Assembly: GCA_020849195.1 (NCBI GenBank)
Contig: JADLGT010000142.1
Location: forward strand, 1 to 17,465
DNA length: 17,465 bases
From: Bacteroidia bacterium
GTDB lineage: Bacteria; Bacteroidota; Bacteroidia; JABDFU01
Direction of reading: 5' to 3'
This document shows positions 7,746 through 14,025 of this stretch, one piece after another; position 1 is the stretch's first letter, and each line of letters starts with the position of its first letter. Made by a program: the position numbers and the translations under genes. The notes beneath the pieces are model-generated. The model had not been told where the DNA came from and ran no database searches. It saw only the letters and a list, made by a program, of their open reading frames with translations.

Positions 7746-7958
7746 GTGAACAACAACTGGATTAAAATTTATACTACTGCCGAAATTCATAAAGCCGAAC
7801 TCCTAAAGGCTTTACTGATTGAGAATGATATTTTGTGTGTGATAATCAACACACAGGATTCTCTCTATAAATCAATTGGCGAAGCTGCACTTTATGTTGA
7901 GCGAGACAATGTAATACGTGCAAAGTATATAATGGATAGCAATTTAACCAAGAACTGA
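7746..7958 (+). CDS. DUF2007-type small protein
   Basis: The chosen start is the GTG at 7746, one base after the stop of the LUD gene, giving 70 residues beginning (M)NNNWIKIYTTAEIHKAELL. The frame is open further upstream to 7671, but that part lies inside the LUD gene and is not needed. The pattern W-x-K-x-Y-T-T, then E-x-x-x-A-E-L-L-K-A-L-L-I-E-N-D-I, then a serine/glycine loop and VERDNVIRAKYIMD fits the DUF2007 family (PF09413), a small ferredoxin-like fold sometimes called a putative signal-transducing protein; no biochemical role is established. Position at the end of the rsfS-ftsH-LUD set suggests co-expression. The 76 nt after it hold a weak GC hairpin (GCGC arms at 7960-7963 and 7971-7974) and then the cdsA promoter. 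Confidence 0.75.
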   Translation: MNNNWIKIYTTAEIHKAELLKALLIENDILCVIINTQDSLYKSIGEAALYVERDNVIRAKYIMDSNLTKN

Positions 7959-7982
7959 TGCGCCGGAGAAGCGCCTAAATTT

Positions 7983-8012
7983 TTGTCGAAAAAATCTATT
8001 TAAGTATTTTTG
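7983..8012 (+). promoter_or_regulatory. Promoter of the cdsA-psd operon
   Basis: TTG at 7983-7985, a 19-nt spacer and TATTTTTG at 8005-8012 give both elements of the Bacteroidota consensus at the ideal distance. Transcription would start near 8018, leaving a leader of about 16 nt before the TTG start codon of cdsA. This is the best promoter match in the window. Confidence 0.65.
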
Positions 8013-8034
8013 AATCGAACAACTCATAAACAAT

Positions 8035-8853
8035 TTGATTAAACGAAGCATAACCGGAATTTTATTTGTCATTGTACTTGCAGGCGCTGTGATGCTTAGC
8101 GCTTGGTCGTTTTTGATTTTGCTTTTTATAATTATTTGCCTTGGACTTTGGGAGTTTTATACACTGGTCGAAAAAACAGGGCACGAACCACAAAAAATTA
8201 TCGGTTTATTATTAGGATTGAGTTTGTACAAGGCCTTTGTTTTACATTCTTACGCAGCATATAACCATTTGGCAATAATTCCGCTCGCAGCCTTGCTTCC
8301 GCTTTGTTTCGGATTATTTATTATTGAGTTGTACAGAAAAAAAACAAATCCATTTGGCAATATTGCATTTACTTTGTTAGGTGTAATTTATGTTGCTCTT
8401 CCTTTTTCATTGCTGGCTATGATTGGATTTGATAGTACAACAAATTACACACCTAATAAAATAATGGGAATCTTATTAGTACTATGGAGCAGCGATACAG
8501 GTGCGTATTTGTCGGGGAGAGCGTTCGGGAAACATAAATTATTCGAACGTATTTCACCTCAAAAAACATGGGAAGGAGCTGTTGGTGGTGGTGTGTTGGC
8601 AATTATTGCCGCTTATATTGTATCAATTTATTTTACTGAGTTAACCGTTGTAAACTGGCTTGTTATAGCTGTAATTATTATTGTTGCAGGCAACCTGGGC
8701 GACTTAATTGAATCCTTATTCAAACGGAGCGTCAATGTAAAAGATTCCGGTGCGATACTTCCCGGACATGGAGGTGTTCTTGATCGTTTCGACAGCCTGT
8801 TACTGTCATCTCCATTTATTTTTATTTATTTATTTATCACACATAGGTTATGA
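8035..8853 (+). CDS. cdsA: Phosphatidate cytidylyltransferase (CDP-diglyceride synthase)
   Basis: CdsA is the inner-membrane enzyme that joins CTP and phosphatidic acid to CDP-diacylglycerol, the precursor of all the main phospholipids. The 272-residue product is very hydrophobic, with about seven or eight membrane helices, the conserved segment WSSDTGAYLSGRAFGKHK (151-168), SPQKTWEGAVGG (174-185), and near the end the family signature S227-LFKR-x4-KD-x5-PGHGG-x2-DR (to R251). The start is the TTG at 8035: the family N-terminus IKRSITGILFV follows it directly, no ATG or GTG precedes it in frame, and a promoter lies just upstream. The stop overlaps the psd ATG by 4 nt (ATGA), so the two are coupled. 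Confidence 0.95.
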   Translation: MIKRSITGILFVIVLAGAVMLSAWSFLILLFIIICLGLWEFYTLVEKTGHEPQKIIGLLLGLSLYKAFVLHSYAAYNHLAIIPLAALLPLCFGLFIIELYRKKTNPFGNIAFTLLGVIYVALPFSLLAMIGFDSTTNYTPNKIMGILLVLWSSDTGAYLSGRAFGKHKLFERISPQKTWEGAVGGGVLAIIAAYIVSIYFTELTVVNWLVIAVIIIVAGNLGDLIESLFKRSVNVKDSGAILPGHGGVLDRFDSLLLSSPFIFIYLFITHRL

Positions 8854-9503
8854 TACACAAAGAAGGATACCCAACCATGAATCTTACCATTTTATTCGGC
8901 TCCTTGCTTGTGGTAATTGCCGAATATTTTAGTAACAATCATTATGTGCATACGTTGGCATACGCATTGTCGGCATTGCTTTTAGTAATTGTATTGCAGT
9001 TTTTTCGTAACCCTGCCCGGAAAACAGTTGCGAACGATAATCATATCATAGCTCCCGCCGATGGAAAAGTTGTGGTAATAGAAGAAGTAGAAGATTCGGA
9101 ATATTTTAAAGATAGGCGTTTGCAAATTTCAATTTTCATGTCGCCGATTAATGTGCATGTAAATCGCTTTCCTATAAGCGGGTTGGTTAAGTATGTAAAA
9201 TATCATGCAGGATTATACCTTGTTGCCTGGCATCCTAAATCGTCAACCGAAAATGAACGCACCACAATTGTTGTTGAACACAAGTCCGGAAAATCTGTTT
9301 TGTTCCGGCAAATAGCCGGAGCTTTGGCTCGTCGCATTGTTTATTATTGTAAAGAAGGAAACAAAGCTGTTCAGGGCGCAGAGTTTGGTTTCATTAAATT
9401 CGGTTCGAGAGTTGATATACTACTGCCGATCGGAACTAAAGTTAATGTTGCATTGAATCAAAAAGTAAGAGGCGGCGAAACGGTTATGGCATCGTTTGAT
9501 TAA
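8850..9503 (+). CDS. psd: Phosphatidylserine decarboxylase proenzyme, short type
   Basis: Psd converts phosphatidylserine to phosphatidylethanolamine, usually the main lipid of these bacteria. The start at 8850 is preferred over the ATG at 8877 because the family's N-terminal IHxEG motif (here MIHKEGYPT) is included. Two hydrophobic helices (about 11-27 and 34-51) anchor the protein; then come PADGKV with D71, MSPINVHVNR with H103, and FIKFGSRVDILLP, in which the chain cuts itself between G185 and S186 so that the serine becomes the pyruvoyl cofactor. D71, H103 and S186 form the expected self-processing set. The 217-residue length fits the short class of about 210-230. The phosphatidylserine synthase gene that would link CdsA to Psd is not in the window. 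Confidence 0.95.
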   Translation: MIHKEGYPTMNLTILFGSLLVVIAEYFSNNHYVHTLAYALSALLLVIVLQFFRNPARKTVANDNHIIAPADGKVVVIEEVEDSEYFKDRRLQISIFMSPINVHVNRFPISGLVKYVKYHAGLYLVAWHPKSSTENERTTIVVEHKSGKSVLFRQIAGALARRIVYYCKEGNKAVQGAEFGFIKFGSRVDILLPIGTKVNVALNQKVRGGETVMASFD

Positions 9504-9570
9504 ACCGAAACTATGCAATAGCAATTGTACCATTACAGATAGCACATCGGCATTAGCCTGATCCCACCCT

Positions 9571-9604
9571 AAAAAAACAACCCAAGTTATAATAACTTGG
9601 GTTG
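9571..9604 (-). terminator. Intrinsic terminator of gdhA
   Basis: CAACCCAAGTTA (9578-9589) and TAACTTGGGTTG (9593-9604) form a perfect 12-bp stem with a 3-nt loop. Read on the minus strand the stem is followed by seven U (complement of A 9571-9577), 25 nt after the gdhA stop. On the plus strand it is followed by GA7 rather than T, so it serves gdhA rather than psd. Confidence 0.85.
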
Positions 9605-9629
9605 AAAAAAATGTTGTATTTTGATTTTA

Positions 9630-10904
9630 CTACGGGAAAATTCCGCGTTCGCGATAGCTGTTTTCAATTTTTGATATTGCAACTATATAGGACGCTGTTC
9701 GCCAATCGGTTTTGTAGTGGTCAGCGGCTTTTACCATTTCGCCGAACGCCTTTGACATTTTACTTTTAAGTCTTTTGTTTACTTCATCCAGTTCCATAAT
9801 TTCCTGGTGTTTGTTTTGTATCCATTCAAAATAGCTTCCAATTACTCCACCCGAGTTGCAAAGAATATCAGGAATAATTTTTATACCTCTTTCCTGACAA
9901 ATTTTTTCTCCGCCGGAGTTGGTTGGTCCATTAGCGCCTTCCGCAATAAGTTTTACATTTAGCAGTGGCGCTGTTTCCTCTGTTACTTGGTTTCCTAAAG
10001 CAGCGGGAATAAAAATATCGGCTTTAATTTTAAAAAATTCTATTTTGTCTATTTCTTCTGCCTTCGAATAGCCTTTTACCAAACCATTATTTGTTTTGGT
10101 ATATTGATAAAGTTCCTCAACATTTAATCCTTTTGAATTAAAAATGGTTCCACTGCCATCCTGAACTGCAAGTAAAGTGGCACCGCGCTGGTTCATGAAA
10201 TGTGCTGCCCAGTATCCAACTTTACCAAATCCTTGAATGATATACGATGTTTTTTTCAAATCAATTTTATTAATTTCTGCCCATTCGTCAATTGTAAAAA
10301 CTACGCCAAGCCCTGTTGATGCATCGCGGCCGGATAAACCTCCGGAATTTACGGGCTTACCGGTAACAATATGTATGTTTTTTTGGCGATCGGCAGGCTT
10401 TCTTGTTGAAATATAGGTATCCATCATCCATGCCATCATTTGACTATTGGTATTCACATCGGGAGCAGGAATATCATAATCAGGACCAATGTTATCGCCT
10501 AAGGCATAGGTAAACCTGCGAGTAATTCTTTCCATTTCGGCGGCCGAATACTTTGCAGGATCCAACTGAATACCTCCTTTTGCTCCACCAAAGGGTAAAG
10601 AAGTTAATGCTGTTTTCCAAGTCATCAAGGCGGCTAAGCCCATTGCCGCATCAAGGTCAACAGTAGGATGGTAGCGAAGTCCGCCTTTGTATGGACCTAG
10701 CGCATTGTTATGTTGAACACGATAGCCTTTGAACATTTCAATTTTTCCGTTGTCCATCTTCACAGGAAAATTGACAATAATTTCACTCTGCGGATGAGAA
10801 AGAATTTTTCTCACTCCTTCATTCAGTTTCATCAAGTCTGCTGCTCTATCAAACTGGTCGGTTACTGTTTGATAAAGATTTTTTTGTCTTACTGTTGCTT
10901 CCAT
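9630..10904 (-). CDS. gdhA: Glu/Leu/Phe/Val dehydrogenase family, glutamate dehydrogenase
   Basis: The enzyme interconverts glutamate and 2-oxoglutarate plus ammonia, linking nitrogen and carbon metabolism. The 424-residue length is that of the hexameric small GDH class. The substrate half shows GYRVQHNNALGPYKGGLRYH (60-79), TWKTAL (95-100), the catalytic lysine K109 in PFGGAKGGI (104-112) and the catalytic aspartate D149 in PAPDVNT (146-152). The cofactor half has the dinucleotide loop GFGKVG (225-230); an acidic residue (D249) at the end of the second strand suggests a preference for NAD over NADP, which is an inference. The related leucine and phenylalanine dehydrogenases are shorter (about 350-370), so glutamate is the best substrate guess. 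It is a single-gene unit with its own terminator, convergent with psd. Confidence 0.93.
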   Translation of the reverse strand: MEATVRQKNLYQTVTDQFDRAADLMKLNEGVRKILSHPQSEIIVNFPVKMDNGKIEMFKGYRVQHNNALGPYKGGLRYHPTVDLDAAMGLAALMTWKTALTSLPFGGAKGGIQLDPAKYSAAEMERITRRFTYALGDNIGPDYDIPAPDVNTNSQMMAWMMDTYISTRKPADRQKNIHIVTGKPVNSGGLSGRDASTGLGVVFTIDEWAEINKIDLKKTSYIIQGFGKVGYWAAHFMNQRGATLLAVQDGSGTIFNSKGLNVEELYQYTKTNNGLVKGYSKAEEIDKIEFFKIKADIFIPAALGNQVTEETAPLLNVKLIAEGANGPTNSGGEKICQERGIKIIPDILCNSGGVIGSYFEWIQNKHQEIMELDEVNKRLKSKMSKAFGEMVKAADHYKTDWRTASYIVAISKIENSYRERGIFP

Positions 10905-10958
10905 ATAGCTTATATTTATTTTTTATTTTTTTGTACGAAATACCATTCATTGCTGTTT

Positions 10959-10985
10959 CAAATCCATAATTATTTGGGCATACAA
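10959..10985 (-). promoter_or_regulatory. Candidate promoter of gdhA
   Basis: On the minus strand TTG (complement of 10983-10985), a 16-nt spacer and TGGATTTG (complement of 10959-10966) fit the Bacteroidota consensus with one mismatch in the -7 box (G for A). The leader to the ATG would be about 48 nt and strongly A-rich. Confidence 0.3.
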
Positions 10986-11072
10986 AGATGCAAGTTTTTT
11001 TATATAGCAATTCATCCATAGCCCTTAAAATTTAATGACTGAGGTGAAATATATAGGCTGATTTTTAAAAAA

Positions 11073-11192
11073 TTATAGGATTGTTTGGATATGATTTTCA
11101 ACTAAAATCATACACATTTCTTCGCAAGTCGTTTGAAATACGGGATTCGTCGGAATAAATCGAATTTCTTCGCATTCATTTGCAAAACCCAT
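11073..11192 (-). other. Possible 39-residue short reading frame or gene remnant
   Basis: From an ATG (complement of 11190-11192) to a TAA (complement of 11073-11075) the minus strand encodes MGFANECEEIRFIPTNPVFQ and 19 further residues with two more cysteines and two methionines (TTCEEMCMILVENH). The frame stays open upstream into the 3' end of msrB in a different phase. The composition is protein-like rather than low-complexity, but I do not recognise it, and no start signal supports it. It may be a remnant, a small protein downstream of msrB, or chance. Confidence 0.2.
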
Positions 11193-11233
11193 TTGTATTA
11201 ATTGGGTTGGGCAATAAACCCCAAAGTCTAAAC

Positions 11234-11761
11234 TTATTTTTTTTGAACAGAATCGGGGATAAATTTTAACGAAACAGAATTGACGCAATAGCGTAGTCCG
11301 GTTGGCTCCGGACCATCATCAAACACATGTCCTAAGTGCCCTCCGCAACGGGCACAAACTATCTCTGTACGTTTCATGCCAAGCGTATTATCGAGTTTTT
11401 CAACAATGTGTCCTTTCGCCGCTTCGCGGTAAAAACTAGGCCAGCCGCAGCCTGCATCAAACTTGGTGTCGGATTGAAACAACAACTGTCCGCAAGCAGC
11501 GCAAACATAGGTTCCGGACTTATAATTTGTTTCGTACTCTCCGCTAAAGGGGCGTTCGGTTCCTTTTTCGCGCAACACTCTGAATTGTTCGGGACTAAGA
11601 ATTTTTTTCCATTCTTCATTAGTCTTGTGCATGGTATCGGACATAGTAATTGTTTTAGCTGTTTGGGTCGAGTCGTCTGTGATTTTATTCGAAGCTTTAT
11701 TAATCGCTTCGGGGTTACACATGGGCAACGACAAAATTAAAAGAGCGGAGACAGTTTTCAT
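11234..11761 (-). CDS. msrB: Peptide-methionine (R)-S-oxide reductase MsrB, exported lipoprotein form
   Basis: MsrB reduces the R form of methionine sulfoxide in proteins. The catalytic domain (about 48-168 of 175) shows all zinc ligands, C87-X2-C90 and C136-X2-C139, the substrate pocket GCGWPSF (104-110), [15 protein letters not shown] (141-155), and the catalytic cysteine C159 in [11 protein letters not shown]. The first 15 residues, [15 protein letters not shown], form a short hydrophobic signal ending in a lipobox-like LPMC, and a 30-residue Thr/Asn-rich linker separates it from the domain. This implies transport to the periplasm or outer membrane, where methionines are more exposed to oxidants; most cytosolic MsrB proteins begin at the domain. 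Its ATG lies 4 nt after the stop of the DUF4421 gene, so both are probably on one transcript. Confidence 0.93.
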   Translation of the reverse strand: MKTVSALLILSLPMCNPEAINKASNKITDDSTQTAKTITMSDTMHKTNEEWKKILSPEQFRVLREKGTERPFSGEYETNYKSGTYVCAACGQLLFQSDTKFDAGCGWPSFYREAAKGHIVEKLDNTLGMKRTEIVCARCGGHLGHVFDDGPEPTGLRYCVNSVSLKFIPDSVQKK

Positions 11762-11765
11762 AAAA

Positions 11766-12845
11766 TTAAAATAATTGATACAACTTTGTTGCTCGTACTT
11801 TTGGCATAAATCGAGGTTCGCGAACTTTAAATCTATATCCTATTGTAAAGCTGAACGATTTAAAATTTGTATTGAGATTAAATACGTTGCTTTGGTACTG
11901 AGATAAATCGTTGATAAGATTAACTATCATAAAAAAATTACGATTATTAAATCCTGCCGCCATTCTTAAATCGGCTGCCCAATTAATGTAATTGGCTTTG
12001 TTGGTTACACCGGTTGAATTATGATGGTACTGATTGTATTGTGACTCGAGCCCCAATGTAAACATTCCGTTTATAAAAAAACGTTTATATACAACCAAAG
12101 TTCCCGTAACTCCTCCTCCGGCGGTGTAGGCTATTGTTCGCATAGCGTTCACATCGGCATTGTAACCGTAAAACGAACGAATAAAATAAGGAATAAAAGA
12201 AGAGTCGGCCTTGGTTGTATTTACATATAAGTTAGCTACAAACACCGGCGAAAAAGCGGATTTAAGCTGTCGCTCGTTACAGGCGTAAGCAGATTGGTAT
12301 GAAAATTTTTTATTGTTGGTGAAATACATGAATTTAAATTTTAAATTATTCACATTCATGGAAGGGTTTTGGTAGTAAGGCATTGAATCTCGGTACGAAG
12401 TATCGTATAAAGCTGTGCTTAAATCATAGAACCATTTGTAGGTTTTTATGTTTGCTTCCAACTGCCATTTGTCGCCGCCAAGCGAGAGACCTATACCTCC
12501 CGCTTTGTTGTTTCCTTTTTTGTAGGAGTCGAGTTGGGGAAGGGTTTTATAAGCAAACGACAGACAGAGTTTGTCATAATCAATTACTATCCCGTTAACA
12601 GTAGCTGCATCAGAGAAATAATTGATGTGTGATATTCCGGCCTTGTCGGCTATTGAAGTTTGTTTTATTTCCATATTATAATTTTGTGATGCCTGATAAA
12701 GGGCAATCACTAAACGGTCTTCATAAGTCCGATAGTAATTGGTGTCGTAAGAAGGAGCCGGTTTAATGCCCGATTGTTCTTCCTGAGAAAAAAGGAAAGA
12801 CACGGAAGAAAGGAGAAAAAAAACAAACTGTACTAAATGTTTCAA
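11766..12845 (-). CDS. DUF4421 domain-containing protein, probable outer-membrane barrel
   Basis: The 359-residue product begins with a signal peptide, [20 protein letters not shown], cut before QEEQ. The mature sequence starts with a segment of the type [14 protein letters not shown], then a series of amphipathic strands with aromatic ends (for example [33 protein letters not shown]), as expected of a beta-barrel. The conserved features [16 protein letters not shown] (85-100) and [14 protein letters not shown] (113-126) are those I associate with DUF4421, a family found almost only in Bacteroidota and without assigned function. It is the first gene of a two-gene unit with the msrB gene 4 nt downstream. 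The family call is likely; the barrel prediction is inference from sequence pattern. Confidence 0.75.
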   Translation of the reverse strand: MKHLVQFVFFLLSSVSFLFSQEEQSGIKPAPSYDTNYYRTYEDRLVIALYQASQNYNMEIKQTSIADKAGISHINYFSDAATVNGIVIDYDKLCLSFAYKTLPQLDSYKKGNNKAGGIGLSLGGDKWQLEANIKTYKWFYDLSTALYDTSYRDSMPYYQNPSMNVNNLKFKFMYFTNNKKFSYQSAYACNERQLKSAFSPVFVANLYVNTTKADSSFIPYFIRSFYGYNADVNAMRTIAYTAGGGVTGTLVVYKRFFINGMFTLGLESQYNQYHHNSTGVTNKANYINWAADLRMAAGFNNRNFFMIVNLINDLSQYQSNVFNLNTNFKSFSFTIGYRFKVREPRFMPKVRATKLYQLF

Positions 12846-12961
12846 TTTTATTGTATTGTAGAGGTGACGACACTTGAAGCTGTAATAGTCGAGGCTTTAT
12901 TTGACAGAATATCTTTTATTCAGCTTGTGATTAAATTTTCGTTTAACATTTTTTCTTGCGT

Positions 12962-12969
12962 CAAAGGTA
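12962..12969 (-). promoter_or_regulatory. Candidate -7 box for the DUF4421-msrB unit
   Basis: The minus strand reads TACCTTTG here, an exact match to TAnnTTTG. It lies 117 nt before the DUF4421 ATG, so the leader would be about 110 nt, unusually long for this window. No TTG occurs at the right distance for a -33 element. Confidence 0.35.
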
Positions 12970-13010
12970 ATGAATCTTCAAAAAAACACTGAATCATTAA
13001 TCGTAAATTG

Positions 13011-13018
13011 TAAATTTG
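13011..13018 (+). promoter_or_regulatory. TAnnTTTG match directly before the methyltransferase start
   Basis: TAAATTTG is an exact -7 match, but it ends only 3 nt before the ATG at 13022. If used, the transcript would begin at or next to the start codon and be leaderless. No TTG at -33 supports it, so it may be chance in AT-rich sequence. Confidence 0.2.
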
Positions 13019-13021
13019 GCT

Positions 13022-13903
13022 ATGCAATTACTTACACCTACAAACTGGAAAGACTACGAACTGATTGACTGTGGCGGATTTGAAAAGTTGGAACGTTTTG
13101 GTCAATACCTTACCATTCGCCCGGAGCCGCAAGCCGTATGGGATAAAAATTTATCCGAAAAAGAATGGGAGCAGTTTGCCCACGTACGCTTTATGCCTAA
13201 ATCGAGTTCGGCAGGAGAATGGAAAAAATTAAAACAACTGCCCGACCGATGGAAGATCGGTTATAAGTTGACTAATTCATCGACCATTTTAAATTTTCGT
13301 TTGGGTCTAACTTCATTCAAACATGTTGGAATTTTTCCCGAGCAAGCTGTAAACTGGGATTATATAAATGATGCAGTTACCTCAATAAAAAATACAGGAA
13401 GCGATGTCCGTTTCCTCAATCTGTTTGCTTATACCGGCGGTGCTTCATTGGCTGCAAAGGCAGCGGGTGCCGACGTTACACACGTAGATTCGATAAAACA
13501 AGTAGTAACATGGGCTCGGGAAAACATGGAGCTGTCTTCGCTTGAAAATATTAGATGGGTAGTGGAAGATGCGCTGAAGTTTGTAAAACGAGAAGAAAAA
13601 AGAGGGAACAAATACAATGGAATTATCCTCGACCCTCCTGCATTCGGACATGGCCCCAATGGAGAAAAATGGAAGTTGGAAGATAATATAAACGAGATGA
13701 TGAAAGTTGTGTTGAATTTGCTCGACGAAAAAACACACTTTTTAATACTGAATGCTTATTCATTAGGATTTTCATCTCTTATTATTGAAAATCTGCTTCA
13801 AACAAAAACCGATAAAAATCTTCAAACAGGTGAATTGTTTTTACAGGCTACATCAGGAAACAAATTACCACTAGGTGTGTTTGGGAGGTTTAGGAATTTT
13901 TAA
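13022..13903 (+). CDS. Class I SAM-dependent methyltransferase, RlmI-like (23S rRNA m5C type)
   Basis: The ATG at 13022 is preferred over a TTG two codons upstream. The 293-residue product has an N-terminal part with no clear motif up to about 125, then the SAM-binding motif I FLNLFAYTGGASLAA (131-145), an acidic residue after strand 2 (HVDSIK, about 154-159), and the catalytic motif IV DPPAFGHG (204-211). The order FAYTGG then DPPAFG is that of the RlmI/RlmK-type methyltransferases (PF10672), which methylate a base of 23S rRNA. No PUA domain is present, unlike E. coli RlmI, so the target may differ. Several Bacteroidota carry this shorter form, annotated as oxidoreductase or rRNA methyltransferase. 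It stands alone between the divergent DUF4421 gene and the repeat-protein gene. Confidence 0.85.
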   Translation: MQLLTPTNWKDYELIDCGGFEKLERFGQYLTIRPEPQAVWDKNLSEKEWEQFAHVRFMPKSSSAGEWKKLKQLPDRWKIGYKLTNSSTILNFRLGLTSFKHVGIFPEQAVNWDYINDAVTSIKNTGSDVRFLNLFAYTGGASLAAKAAGADVTHVDSIKQVVTWARENMELSSLENIRWVVEDALKFVKREEKRGNKYNGIILDPPAFGHGPNGEKWKLEDNINEMMKVVLNLLDEKTHFLILNAYSLGFSSLIIENLLQTKTDKNLQTGELFLQATSGNKLPLGVFGRFRNF

Positions 13904-13968
13904 CCGAGATTATGCAATTGAAAAGCCTCGACCAAAGTCAAAGTCTTAACTTATCGCCTTAATTCAAC

Positions 13969-13999
13969 TTGCCATCTTTCGGTTGAAGTTCTATCTTTA
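13969..13999 (+). promoter_or_regulatory. Candidate promoter of the SprB-repeat gene
   Basis: TTG at 13969-13971, a 20-nt spacer and TATCTTTA at 13992-13999 fit the Bacteroidota promoter with one mismatch in the last base of the -7 box. Transcription would start near 14005, about 20 nt before the GTG start. It is the best candidate in the 122-nt gap before this gene. Confidence 0.4.
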
Positions 14000-14025
14000 T
14001 CTACTTAAATTATGCCCTTATAACC

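Larger units (their letters stand above)
10905..11233. other. 329-nt gap between gdhA and msrB
   Basis: This AT-rich stretch holds the probable gdhA promoter near its left end (10959-10985) and, at 11073-11192, a doubtful minus-strand short frame. Between about 10990 and 11070 I see nothing: no hairpin followed by U, no RNA gene and no repeat. A terminator for msrB is not evident; the run of T on the plus strand at 11232-11239 lies inside the msrB 3' end. Confidence 0.5.

Noticed and set aside
7959-7975. Terminator after the DUF2007 gene
   Set aside because: The GCGC arms are only 4 bp long with a 7-nt loop, and the following sequence is T-rich but interrupted; too weak to call.
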